Assembly (NCBI GenBank): GCA_947476185.1
Contig: CANJPX010000001.1
Coordinates: 171,566-235,565, forward strand
Direction of reading: 5' to 3'
DNA from: Bacteroidota bacterium
GTDB lineage: Bacteria > Bacteroidota > Bacteroidia > 2-12-FULL-35-15
Length of the DNA: 64,000 bases
In this document: one piece after another, positions 24,982 through 34,700 of the stretch
How positions within the stretch are numbered: the first letter of the stretch is position 1
How the letters are laid out: each line of letters begins with the position of its first letter
The notes under the pieces: generated by a model
What the model saw: the letters and a program-made list of their open reading frames with translations, nothing else
Told to the model about the DNA's origin: nothing
The model's database searches: none
Translations under genes and position numbers: made by a program

Positions 24982-26481
24982 TTATTTTACCTCCTGCATC
25001 AGTTTGCGAATAAGTGGAGAAATAACAATCATGATCAAACCTGCGATAAGTGCATATATGGCAAGTTGTTTATAACCGTCTGTATACGATTGTAATTTTT
25101 CCATTAGTGAAGCATTTTCATTCGGACTCGACATGCCTGCACCTAATAAACCCCCAGCATATTGTCCATAGGCACTTGCTAAAAACCACATTCCCATCAT
25201 CATTCCTGCCAATCTTTTAGGAGATAGTTTTGTCATGATAGACAATCCTATTGGCGATAAGCAAAGTTCTCCGAATGTTATTACTAAATATGCTATTGTG
25301 AAAATATTCAAAGATGTTTTGCCATCAGCGCCAGCAAAAAACCTTGTGTAATAAAAAATATAAAATGCAGCTGCAAGAAATAAAAATCCTATTCCGAATT
25401 TTATTACTGTATTTGGTTCAATTTTTCTTTTGATCATTGCAAGCCATACTAATCCCAGCAAAGGACTGAAGATAATAACGAATAATGAATTCGATGTATT
25501 GTTAATAATATTCGGATTCATCTTGAAGGTCAATAAACTGTGGTGCAAATTATCTTGAGCAAAAAGTGCTAGAGAGCCACCGCTTTGTTCAAAGAATGCC
25601 CAAAATGCGATTGAAAACAGGATGAAAACGAAAGCTGCAATCAATTTCTTTTTTGCGGCAATTTCTTTTTCCTTCATCGTTTCATAAAGAAAATATAGAA
25701 TTGCCAAGGGTCCGATCGTATACATAAAATAGTCGGTGTAGTCCGTATTTTTTATCATTATAAAGATCAGCGGAATGCTGATCAATGAACCAACATAAAC
25801 GGCTATTTCTCTAGCAGTCCTTTTTGAAGAACTCAAATTTAATAAGGGTGAATTCCCTATTGGGCCTAATGATTTTTTTGTAAATAAAAATGTTACCAAG
25901 CCTATGATCATTACGATTGCTGCTGAAAGAAACGCATAGCTCCAGCCATAATCTTTGCTTGTTCCAAGGTAAACGCAAACTGCACCACCAAGCAATGCAC
26001 CAATATTGATACCTGAATAAAACAATCCGAATCCTGCATCTCTTCTAGGGTCGCCTTCTTTATAAAGATCACCGACCATTGAGGAAATGTTTGGCTTAAA
26101 AAAACCGGTGCCTATTATTGAAAGAGTGATTCCTAAATAAAAAAATTGTTGAGGAGAAACAGCTATGATAATATTTCCTGCGATCATTACCAATGCACCA
26201 AATAAAAGCGACTTTTTAAATCCTAAAATTTTATCTGCAAAAATTCCACCGATGAAAGTAAAAGCATAAACAAATGCTTGAATCGCGCCATATTTTAAAT
26301 TTGCGTCTTTGTCAGATAAGGATAATCCCAACATTTTATCTGCCATGAAAATAGTCAGAACCCCCCGCATTCCATAAAAGCAGAAACGCTCCCACATTTC
26401 TACTAAAAACAAATACCACAATTGTTTTGGATATTTACCTTTAAAATCCTGGATTTGTTCTAGTGTCAATTCGTTTTCCAT
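24982..26481 (-). CDS. POT/PTR2-family proton-dependent oligopeptide transporter
   Basis: The 499-residue inner-membrane protein has the pattern of 12-14 helices of the POT family. The proton-coupling motif E-x-x-E-R-F appears as EMWERFCFYGMRG near residue 30, and the PTR2 signature as FYSGINIGALLGG around 155. The family imports di- and tripeptides with protons. The gene is first in a unit with selU and selD (2- and 30-base gaps), an odd functional mix probably due to simple co-location. Confidence 0.93.
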   Translation of the reverse strand: MENELTLEQIQDFKGKYPKQLWYLFLVEMWERFCFYGMRGVLTIFMADKMLGLSLSDKDANLKYGAIQAFVYAFTFIGGIFADKILGFKKSLLFGALVMIAGNIIIAVSPQQFFYLGITLSIIGTGFFKPNISSMVGDLYKEGDPRRDAGFGLFYSGINIGALLGGAVCVYLGTSKDYGWSYAFLSAAIVMIIGLVTFLFTKKSLGPIGNSPLLNLSSSKRTAREIAVYVGSLISIPLIFIMIKNTDYTDYFMYTIGPLAILYFLYETMKEKEIAAKKKLIAAFVFILFSIAFWAFFEQSGGSLALFAQDNLHHSLLTFKMNPNIINNTSNSLFVIIFSPLLGLVWLAMIKRKIEPNTVIKFGIGFLFLAAAFYIFYYTRFFAGADGKTSLNIFTIAYLVITFGELCLSPIGLSIMTKLSPKRLAGMMMGMWFLASAYGQYAGGLLGAGMSSPNENASLMEKLQSYTDGYKQLAIYALIAGLIMIVISPLIRKLMQEVK

Positions 26482-26685
26482 GGTGTTTTTTATGAAATGA
26501 GTGTTATGTTATAAAAAAGGAACAATGAGTGAAATAGTAAAATTTCATCAGACCTTTAAATTTTATTATTTACAGTTGAAAGGTAATATTTTAAATTGAT
26601 TTTCCAAGTTCATTTGAGTTGTATAGCTCTATTTTCCTTTCAAAAATTCATTTTTATTTGATTACAAATTAAGCTAAATTTTCTA

Positions 26686-26693
26686 TACTTTTG
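26686..26693 (+). promoter_or_regulatory. -7 box TACTTTTG upstream of kbl
   Basis: An exact TAnnTTTG match 46 bases before the kbl ATG. A TTTG at 26657-26660 is 25 bases away, longer than the usual 19-21 spacing. Confidence 0.45.
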
Positions 26694-26739
26694 TTTAAGA
26701 GTATTCAACAATCGTTAATCAACATTCAATTTCAAAAAT

Positions 26740-27927
26740 ATGTATGGAAATTTCAAAGATCATCTTCAAACAGAATTAAAAAGCATTGAAGATTCAGGTT
26801 TATTCAAGCGTGAACGGATTATCACATCAGCACAAGGAGCCGTTGTAAAGGTGAATGGCAAAGAGGTCATAATTTTTTGTGCAAACAATTATCTCGGACT
26901 TTCATCGCACCCGAAAGTGATCGAGGCAGCACATAAAACATTAGACCGTCATGGTTACGGAATGAGCAGTGTTCGTTTCATTTGCGGGACACAGGATATT
27001 CATAAAGAACTGGAACAAAAACTTTCAAAGTTTGTGGGACAAGAAGATACTATTTTATATGCTGCTTGTTTTGATGCAAATGGCGGTGTTTTCGAACCCC
27101 TGTTTGGTGAAGAAGATGCCATCATTTCTGATGAGTTGAATCATGCTTCAATTATTGACGGTGTTCGTTTATGCAAAGCACAACGTTATCGTTATAAGAA
27201 TTGTGATATGGCAGATTTGGAAGAACAATTAAAAGCGTCCCAAAAACAACGTTTTCGAATTGTTGTGACAGACGGTGTTTTTTCAATGGATGGATTTGTG
27301 GCTCCTTTAGATAAAATTTGTGATCTGGCTGAAAAATATAATGCGATGGTGATGGTTGATGAAAGTCACGCAAGTGGTTTTATCGGCAAAACCGGAAGAG
27401 GTACCATTGAATTGAAAAATGTAATGCACCGTGTCGATATCGTTACAGGAACTTTGGGGAAAGCATTAGGTGGAGCAATGGGAGGGTTTACCTCTGCTAA
27501 AAAAGAAGTGATTGAAATGTTGCGTCAGCGTTCTCGTCCATATTTATTCAGCAATTCATTAGCTCCACATATTGTTGGTGCTTCCATCGCAGTGTTGGAT
27601 ATGTTAAGTGAAACAACAACATTGAGAGATAAATTAGAATCAAATGTAAAATACTTTAAGCAGGGAATTAAAAAAGTCGGATTAGAGATCAAAGACGGAG
27701 ATTCTGCAATTGTTCCTGTTATGTTATACGATGCAAAATTAGCGCAACAGTTTGCTGCCAAACTTTTGGACGAAGGTATTTATGTTACCGGTTTCTTTTA
27801 TCCTGTTGTGGCAAAAGGACAAGCACGTATTCGCGTTCAATTATCTGCTGCTCACGAAAAAGAACATATTGATAAAGCGCTTGCCGCTTTTGAAAAAGTA
27901 GGGAAAGAGTTGGGAGTGATAAAATAG
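26740..27927 (+). CDS. kbl: Glycine C-acetyltransferase (2-amino-3-ketobutyrate CoA ligase)
   Basis: The 395-residue PLP enzyme of the alpha-oxoamine synthase family cleaves 2-amino-3-ketobutyrate with CoA to glycine and acetyl-CoA in threonine breakdown. The PLP lysine is Lys241 in [47 protein letters not shown] and [11 protein letters not shown] follow the Kbl pattern closely. Its usual partner, threonine dehydrogenase (tdh), is not adjacent. A related enzyme such as serine palmitoyltransferase is less likely given the specific motifs. Confidence 0.93.
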   Translation: MYGNFKDHLQTELKSIEDSGLFKRERIITSAQGAVVKVNGKEVIIFCANNYLGLSSHPKVIEAAHKTLDRHGYGMSSVRFICGTQDIHKELEQKLSKFVGQEDTILYAACFDANGGVFEPLFGEEDAIISDELNHASIIDGVRLCKAQRYRYKNCDMADLEEQLKASQKQRFRIVVTDGVFSMDGFVAPLDKICDLAEKYNAMVMVDESHASGFIGKTGRGTIELKNVMHRVDIVTGTLGKALGGAMGGFTSAKKEVIEMLRQRSRPYLFSNSLAPHIVGASIAVLDMLSETTTLRDKLESNVKYFKQGIKKVGLEIKDGDSAIVPVMLYDAKLAQQFAAKLLDEGIYVTGFFYPVVAKGQARIRVQLSAAHEKEHIDKALAAFEKVGKELGVIK

Positions 27928-27950
27928 CTGTACGTAAATAATAAAATTAT

Positions 27951-27986
27951 AAAGCCGTGTACTAACTATAGGACACGGCTTTTTTT
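27951..27986 (+). terminator. Terminator after kbl
   Basis: Stem AAAGCCGTGT (27951-27960) pairs with ACACGGCTTT (27973-27982) around a 12-base loop, followed by T residues. The A-run on its other side may also let it work for the converging aspartoacylase-like gene. Confidence 0.88.
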
Positions 27987-28004
27987 GAAAAAAATCTTTT
28001 ATAT

Positions 28005-28961
28005 CTAATCATCAATTCCGATATGCATCAATGCATCGCCCTGGTTAACTACCGGTTGATTATTGATCCCTATGATGTAGCCATCTGTCGGAGAAATTAA
28101 TTTTTCGTCATGCTCGCCGTAAGGATCACATATCTTTCCAATGAGATCTCCTTTTTGGATATGAGAACCATTTGTTTTTGAAGTATGAAATAAGCCCGAA
28201 GATTTTGCTCTTACCCATGTAGTTTTATTTATGATCACTGTTGGATTATTCGGAATATCCGTTTTGAGCATTTTTAAATGTTTCATCAAGCGGATGCATC
28301 CGTTCATTCCTTCGTTGATGGATAAATAATCGAAGCGGGAAGATTCACCTCCTTCAAAAACCAAGATCGATTTTCCTTTTTTTGCTGCTTCCTTCCGTAA
28401 AGTGTTGTCGCGGAAAGGGGCATTAATTATTAAAGCAGGAGAGAATTTTTTTCCCAGATCTAAATTTGTTTTGTTATTGAACACACAACGCAACTGCGGG
28501 TAATTATTGATCTTTGCTCCACCAGTATGAAAGTCGATCCCAAAATCAATTTGTGAAATGATCTCATTCATCAGATCGAATGCTATTCTTCCGCCCAATG
28601 AACCATTCTTCGTTCCTGGGAAACAGCGATTCAAATCTCTTCCATCTGGAAGATCACGTGAACCTGACAAAAATGAAATAATATTGATAACGGGGATTGC
28701 AATAATGCTTCCGCACAATGGTTTTTTTACATCATCACGGGTAATTAGTCTGCGGACAATTTCGATACCGTTTATTTCATCACCATGCATACCCGCAAGG
28801 ATCAATAATGTTGGTCCGGGATTTTTTGATCGAAAAATATAAACAGGAATTTCAATTACCGTTTTGGTTGGCAGTTGGTACCAGTTTAAACTTACCTGGG
28901 CATTGTTCCCCGGTTTAATATCAACACCATTTATACGTATGTTCTTGTTTGTGTAGGTCAT
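28005..28961 (-). CDS. Succinylglutamate desuccinylase/aspartoacylase-family zinc hydrolase linked to rimK
   Basis: The 318-residue protein has the M14-like zinc carboxypeptidase fold of the AstE/AspA family. Seen: LAGMHGDEINGIEIVRR (metal His and Glu, residues about 57-70), PDGRDLNRCFPG (substrate Arg), and GIDFHTGG (second metal His). A C-terminal beta domain (PTDGYIIGINNQPVVNQGD) resembles a lipoyl-like hammerhead. The family cuts amide bonds next to acidic amino acids. It lies 31 bases downstream of rimK and is probably in the same transcript, so removal of glutamate residues added by RimK is a reasonable but unproven role. Confidence 0.85.
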   Translation of the reverse strand: MTYTNKNIRINGVDIKPGNNAQVSLNWYQLPTKTVIEIPVYIFRSKNPGPTLLILAGMHGDEINGIEIVRRLITRDDVKKPLCGSIIAIPVINIISFLSGSRDLPDGRDLNRCFPGTKNGSLGGRIAFDLMNEIISQIDFGIDFHTGGAKINNYPQLRCVFNNKTNLDLGKKFSPALIINAPFRDNTLRKEAAKKGKSILVFEGGESSRFDYLSINEGMNGCIRLMKHLKMLKTDIPNNPTVIINKTTWVRAKSSGLFHTSKTNGSHIQKGDLIGKICDPYGEHDEKLISPTDGYIIGINNQPVVNQGDALMHIGIDD

Positions 28962-28992
28962 GTAAAAATCTTAATTGAAAAAAACGTAATTA

Positions 28993-29880
28993 TTACGGTT
29001 CATGATTAAATTCATTTCTCTCAATAAATTCAATGATCTTCCCTGCAATATCAACTCCGGTTGCTCCTTCAATTCCTTCCAATCCTGGGGATGAATTTAC
29101 TTCCATAACTAATGGTCCGCGTGAAGATTGTAACATATCTACTCCTGCTATTGATAGGCCCAGTTTTTTTGCTGCCTTGATTGCCGTTTCTCTTTCTTCT
29201 TTTGTCAGTTCAATTACATTGGCAACTCCCCCGCGGTGTAAATTACTTCTGAATTCTCCCGGAGCACCTTGCCTTTTCATTGCACCAACGATTTTTCCAT
29301 CCACAATAAACGCTCTGATATCAGCTCCACCAGCTTCTTTAATAAATTCCTGTACCAATATGTTTGCCTTTAATGCAAGAAATGATTCGATAACCGATTT
29401 TGCCGACTTATGTGTTTCGGCCAGGATCACGCCTATACCTTGAGTTCCTTCAAGTAATTTAATTACGACAGGTGCTCCGCCTACTTGTTCAAGAACGTTA
29501 TCGATGTTTTTTGGTAAGGACGCGAATGCTGTTTTTGGCATTCCTATTCCCGCCTTCGCTAATAACTGTAAGCTGCGTAATTTGTCACGTGAACGCACCA
29601 GTGCTTGCGATTCTACTGAGGAAAAAACTTTCATTTGCTCAAACTGACGAACAACCGCTGCACCATAAAAAGTCACTGAAGTGCCAATACGTGGTATAAT
29701 TGCATCTATCCCTTTTACTTCCTTTCCTCCATAATAAATATGTGGATTTCCTTTTTCGATAACCAATACACATTTTAAATGGTCAAGTACAATCACTTCA
29801 TGTCCGTGTTGCTCAGCAGCTTCAACCAACCTTCTTGTTGAATATAGTTTTGGGCCGCGAGATAAAATTGCTATTTTCAT
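28993..29880 (-). CDS. rimK: RimK-type glutamate ligase (ATP-grasp)
   Basis: The 295-residue ATP-grasp ligase matches E. coli RimK along its whole length: [18 protein letters not shown] at the start, [34 protein letters not shown] (ATP-grasp loop), [19 protein letters not shown], and [14 protein letters not shown] (metal and ATP residues). RimK adds glutamates to the C-terminus of ribosomal protein S6 and can make poly-glutamate. It is sandwiched between a RimB-like protease and an aspartoacylase-like hydrolase, with gaps of about 100 and 31 bases. Confidence 0.95.
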   Translation of the reverse strand: MKIAILSRGPKLYSTRRLVEAAEQHGHEVIVLDHLKCVLVIEKGNPHIYYGGKEVKGIDAIIPRIGTSVTFYGAAVVRQFEQMKVFSSVESQALVRSRDKLRSLQLLAKAGIGMPKTAFASLPKNIDNVLEQVGGAPVVIKLLEGTQGIGVILAETHKSAKSVIESFLALKANILVQEFIKEAGGADIRAFIVDGKIVGAMKRQGAPGEFRSNLHRGGVANVIELTKEERETAIKAAKKLGLSIAGVDMLQSSRGPLVMEVNSSPGLEGIEGATGVDIAGKIIEFIERNEFNHEP

Positions 29881-29982
29881 TTATTAACTATTTATTATTC
29901 TTTAATTATTTTTGCCAAGTATTTTAAGGATCCCTTTTAATTATAAGAATCGTCGTTCCAATTCCACTCTCCTAATCTACTT

Positions 29983-30405
29983 TTATTGAGAAGTAAGGTT
30001 AAACAACAAACCAACATCAACAACAAATTTATTCTTTAACAACTTCCTTCCTATTAATACAGGATAGCGCATCGTGCCTCTGTCTGTTAACGAAATTACA
30101 GATTTAATTCGTTTATTTCCTATTCGCACAGTCGTTTTTATTATGTAACGCTTTTCAATTTCACCAAACGAGTTCTTTATTTCTTTTTGAAAATAAGCCG
30201 TAAAATGATGCTCCTTTTCGGTATACTCAGGATGAGAAGGGTCTAATAATTTAAAATATAAAATGCCGTTTTCTTCACGGATATCATGACAATGCAGAGC
30301 AGTAGTATATGCACCTGTATCGATTTTAGCCGTGATTCCAAATAATCCTAATTCGGGAAAGTCAACGACTTCTCTGCGTCCAATGGTTAATTTTTCTCTG
30401 ATCAT
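29983..30405 (-). CDS. RimB-like retropepsin-type protease (former 'ATP-dependent zinc protease' family)
   Basis: The 140-residue protein is a single retropepsin-like domain: GRREVVDFPELGL, then the catalytic triplet in KIDTGAYTTALHC (Asp29-Thr30-Gly31), and the closing strand GTMRYPVLIGRKLLKNKFVV. The family (PF05618) is encoded next to rimK in many bacteria; in Pseudomonas the rimABK set controls S6 modification. This copy has no signal peptide, so it should be cytoplasmic. It is the first gene of the three-gene minus-strand unit. Confidence 0.88.
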   Translation of the reverse strand: MIREKLTIGRREVVDFPELGLFGITAKIDTGAYTTALHCHDIREENGILYFKLLDPSHPEYTEKEHHFTAYFQKEIKNSFGEIEKRYIIKTTVRIGNKRIKSVISLTDRGTMRYPVLIGRKLLKNKFVVDVGLLFNLTSQ

Positions 30406-30511
30406 TTTTCTAGCCCCTTTTTTTAGGGAAAATCGTTTTTTTTATTCCTCTGCAAGTTAAAAATATTTAATCAACTATTTAATACTAATTTTAAAGCTCT
30501 ATTTTAAAGCT

Positions 30512-31573
30512 ATGAATAAAAAAGTCGATTATTTAATTGTTGGGCAAGGGCTGGCAGGAAGCATTTTGGCACTAACGCTTATGAAGGGTGGTAAGTCTGT
30601 AGTTATAGTAGATGATGCCAAAGGTTCAACCGCCTCCAAAGTTGCTGCCGGACTTTTTAATCCGATTGTTTTTAAACGATTAGTGAAGAGTTGGCTGGCC
30701 GATGAATTACTTCCTTTTATGAACACTTTTTATCCAGAAATGGAAATTTTATTAGGGACAAAATTTTACTTTTCGAAGCAAATCTTGAAGCCCTTTTCGG
30801 AAGAGCAGGAAAGAACCTTGTGGACTAAGAAAACAGAAGAGCCTGTTGGAAAATATTTAAGTAAAGATATTTATACAGAAGACATGAATGGCATTGTGTA
30901 TAATCCGTTGGGGATATCTGAAGTGTTGCATACAGGAAATTTAGACACCATTTCGTTTTTAAATTCTTTTAATGAATATCTAAGAAAAAAGAATCTTTTT
31001 GTTGAAGAGAAATTTGATTTTGCTCAAGTTCAGCTGTTGGAAAATTCCGTTTCGTACAAAGAATTTGTTGCAGGGAAAATTATTTTTTGTGAAGGCTACA
31101 AAGCAACAGAAAATCCGTTTTTCAAATGGCTACCATTTAAGTTGACAAAAGGGGAAACGATTACAATAAAACTGCAGAAGGAATATTTAATACCAATGGA
31201 TATTGTCATTAATAAAGCAGTTTTTATTCTTCCTTTAGGAGATAATACATATAAAGTAGGTGCCACTTATGAGTGGGAGAATCTTACTGAAATACCAACA
31301 GAAAAAGGGCGTTCAGAATTGGTTGAAAAACTTCAAAAAGTTTTGAAAATACCATTTGAAATAATAGATCAACAGGCTGGAATTCGTCCGACTGTAAATG
31401 ATCGCAGACCACTCATCGGATTGCATCCGAAATATCCCCAGATTGCCATATTCAATGGCTTAGGAACAAAAGGGGTTATGTTAGCTCCTTTCTTCGCAGA
31501 TCAATTTTTCGGTTTTCTCGAAAACTCCAGCCCACTTCATAATGAAGTAAATATTGCTAGATTTAAATTTTAA
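30512..31573 (+). CDS. FAD-dependent oxidoreductase, DAO family
   Basis: The 353-residue protein opens with a Rossmann dinucleotide motif (VDYLIVGQGLAGSILALTL) and continues with the DAO-type fold: a substrate domain in the middle and a C-terminal FAD-contact segment (AGIRPTVNDRRPLIG, then FNGLGTKGVMLAPFFAD). It most resembles glycine/D-amino-acid oxidase-like proteins (related to the C-terminal part of MnmC), but the substrate is not identifiable. It is soluble, stands alone between the rimB and alpha-2-macroglobulin genes, and has no visible promoter box. Confidence 0.85.
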   Translation: MNKKVDYLIVGQGLAGSILALTLMKGGKSVVIVDDAKGSTASKVAAGLFNPIVFKRLVKSWLADELLPFMNTFYPEMEILLGTKFYFSKQILKPFSEEQERTLWTKKTEEPVGKYLSKDIYTEDMNGIVYNPLGISEVLHTGNLDTISFLNSFNEYLRKKNLFVEEKFDFAQVQLLENSVSYKEFVAGKIIFCEGYKATENPFFKWLPFKLTKGETITIKLQKEYLIPMDIVINKAVFILPLGDNTYKVGATYEWENLTEIPTEKGRSELVEKLQKVLKIPFEIIDQQAGIRPTVNDRRPLIGLHPKYPQIAIFNGLGTKGVMLAPFFADQFFGFLENSSPLHNEVNIARFKF

Positions 31574-31744
31574 CTTTATTCAGCTTGAATTCAATTTCCT
31601 GTGTTTCGGTCGAAATGGAAATTTGATTTTGATTTTAAATATACCTAAGGGTTCTCCACTAAATAGAAAAAAATCATTTTTCATTATGGAATATTGAATT
31701 ATCTTGCATCTAATGGTAAAACCATTAAAATTAACTTATCCGAT

Positions 31745-34700
31745 ATGAAATTTAGGAAAACGATTTTTATAGCGATTGCTACCATAGCAAGCATTGCAGG
31801 TGCTGTAACACTGACGGCATACCAAACAAACAATAATGCAACCGTATTGATTTTCCCCAAAGGTAGTACGTATACAAAGGAGTGGAAAAAGGTAGATTCC
31901 TTGGCGGCAAAAGGATTAACGAAATCCGCTTTAGAAGTTGTGAACGGAATCTATGATAAGGCGAAATCCGAAAATAATGCCCCTCAATTTGTTAAAGCGA
32001 TCATTCACCGGATGAAGTTTGAGCAATACATGGAAGAGTATTCTCTTATTAAGGCGCTCAATAAATTAAACGAAGAGGCCAGAGATGCGAAATATCCTGT
32101 TAAGCCAATTTTACAATCTATGATCGCAGAAAGTTATTGGCAATATTATCAGCAGAATCGTTACCGTTTTTACAATCGCACGGAAACAGTGAATTTCGAT
32201 AATAAAGATATAACAACATGGGATTTGAAAACTATTTTTACGAAAGTAATTGAGAATTACCAGTCATCACTTGAAAGTGTAGATAGCCTTAAACGTACTC
32301 CCTTAAATATATATGATGATATTATTATAAAGCAAACAAACTCGAGGAAATTTCGACCAACTCTTTATGATTTCCTTGCGCACCGGGCTGTTGATTTTTA
32401 CATGAATGAAGAGCCGGATATTACTCGCCCAACCTATAAATTCGAAATAAATTCGGAAAGCTATTTTTGGAATTATAGCGATTTTACGAAAGTAGGTATT
32501 GAATCAAAAGATTCTCTTTCGTCAAAATTTTATGCAATAAAAATATTGCAGGACCTTACCGCATTTCATTCTAATGATACTGATCCAAATGCACTGATTG
32601 ACATTGATTTGAAACGATTGAAATTCGTAAAAAGGAACTCCACTTCCGGAATTAAAGACAGTTTATATTTACTCGCCTTACAAAACTTAGAAAATAAATT
32701 TTCTTCTAACTCTGCTTCTGCAGATGTGAATTATGAAATCGCTGAAGTGTATTTTTCAAAAGGAAGTACTTATAATCCTTTGCAATCAGAAGAAAATAAA
32801 GGAATGAAAAAACAGGCATTGGAATTATGTGATGCTGTAATAAAAAAATATCCTGCCAGTGATGGCGCAAAAAATTGTGAAGCATTAAAAGCAAGAATAG
32901 TGGAACACTCTGTTGACTTCATCACCGAGAAAGTGAATACTCCAAATGCTCCTTTCCGTGCTCTGGTCACTTTTAAAAATTTGAAAACAGTATATGTAAG
33001 AATTTCTCAGATCGACATTGATAAATACAATAAATCCATTGAACGTTATTATGGTGAACAGCTCATCAAACAATATTTAAAATTAACGTCCTTAAAAGAA
33101 TTCTCTGTTGAATTACCCGATGATGGAGATTATCAATCACACGCAACAGAAATAAAAATACCCGAATTACCGCTTGGCCATTATGTGATTCTGATTGGAT
33201 CAGATAAAACATTTGAATATAAAAATAATGGTGTGGCTTATGCCGCAACATGGATGTCGAATATTAGTTATGTCAATCGCAGAATGACAAATGGGAGCTA
33301 CGATTTTTATGTTCAAAATCGTGAAACAGGTTCGCCTTTAAAAGGCGTTTCTGCTCAATTATATTATGAAAAATATAATTATACCGTAAGAAAATACGAA
33401 TATGTAAAATCAGAAAAATACACATCCGATGAATTAGGATATTTCAATGTTCCTGCAACAACAGAATATAGAAACTTTACGGTAGACTTTTCTTATAAGG
33501 CTCCCACTCCTTTAGTAGACAGTAAAAATGAGACCGATCATTTACAAACTGATAACGGTATATATCAATACAGAAGCTATGAGCAGGATAAGAATAAATA
33601 TCCGAAAACATTTTTTTTTATGGATAGAGCAATTTATCGTCCCGGACAAACAGTGTATTTCAAAGGTATCATGATCAATACCAATGGAGAGACAAATGAT
33701 CTGCTACCGAATACTCAAACGACCGTTACGTTTTATGATGTCAACTCTCAAAAAGTGGCGGACCTGAATTTGACAACCAATGAATATGGCACTTTTTCTG
33801 GAACATTTACTACTCCTACTGGAGTGCTTAACGGACAAATGAGTTTGAGTAATGGTAGCGGAAATATTTATTTTTCTGTGGAAGAATACAAGCGTCCGAA
33901 ATTTGAAGTAAAATTTAATCCTGTTGTCGGAAGCTATCGCTTGAATGAAAATATAGAAGTGAATGGAATAGCGAAGGCATATTCCGGAGCAAATATTGAT
34001 GGTGCAGAAGTAAAATATCGAGTGGTAAGGAATGCTTCTTTCCCTTATTGGTGGTATTGGTGGAGAGGATATTCTCCTCAATCTGCGCAGATGGAGATCA
34101 CCAATGGTGTAACAACATCAAATGATACAGGTGCTTTTTTTGTCGACTTCAAAGCTATTCCTGATCTGAGTATTCCAAGGTCATATGAGCCGACATATTC
34201 ATACACCATCTTTGCGGATGTTACAGATATCAATGGAGAAACGCACAGTTCACAAACATATGTAAGTGCAGCTTATACCGCACTTAACTTAAATGTAAAT
34301 ATTCCAAGCTTACTTGAAAAGGGAAACAAAGATGCTTTTGCGATCTATACAACTAATATGAGTAGGCAGTTTCAATGGGCGAGTGGAAAGGTCGAGATTT
34401 ATAAATTGATGGAGCCGGTGAAAACATACCGTTCACGTTCCTGGGCCCAACCCGATAAATACATATTGACGAAAGAAGAATTTGAAAAGGATTTCCCAAA
34501 AGATCTTTATAAGGATGAGAACAATATGTATAAATGGAAAAGAGGAGAAAGGGTTTTCGAGAAATCATTTAGTAATAGAATAGATGTCTCTAAATTACAT
34601 AATGGGGCAAACATCACTGATTCGGTAAGGATCGATAATTTGAAAAATTGGAAAGAGGGCGTATATGTGATGGAAGCGCACAGTAAAGATTCCTACGGTG

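Noticed and set aside
31694..31744. TTG start for the alpha-2-macroglobulin
   Set aside because: The 17 extra residues are polar and precede a good signal sequence beginning at ATG 31745.
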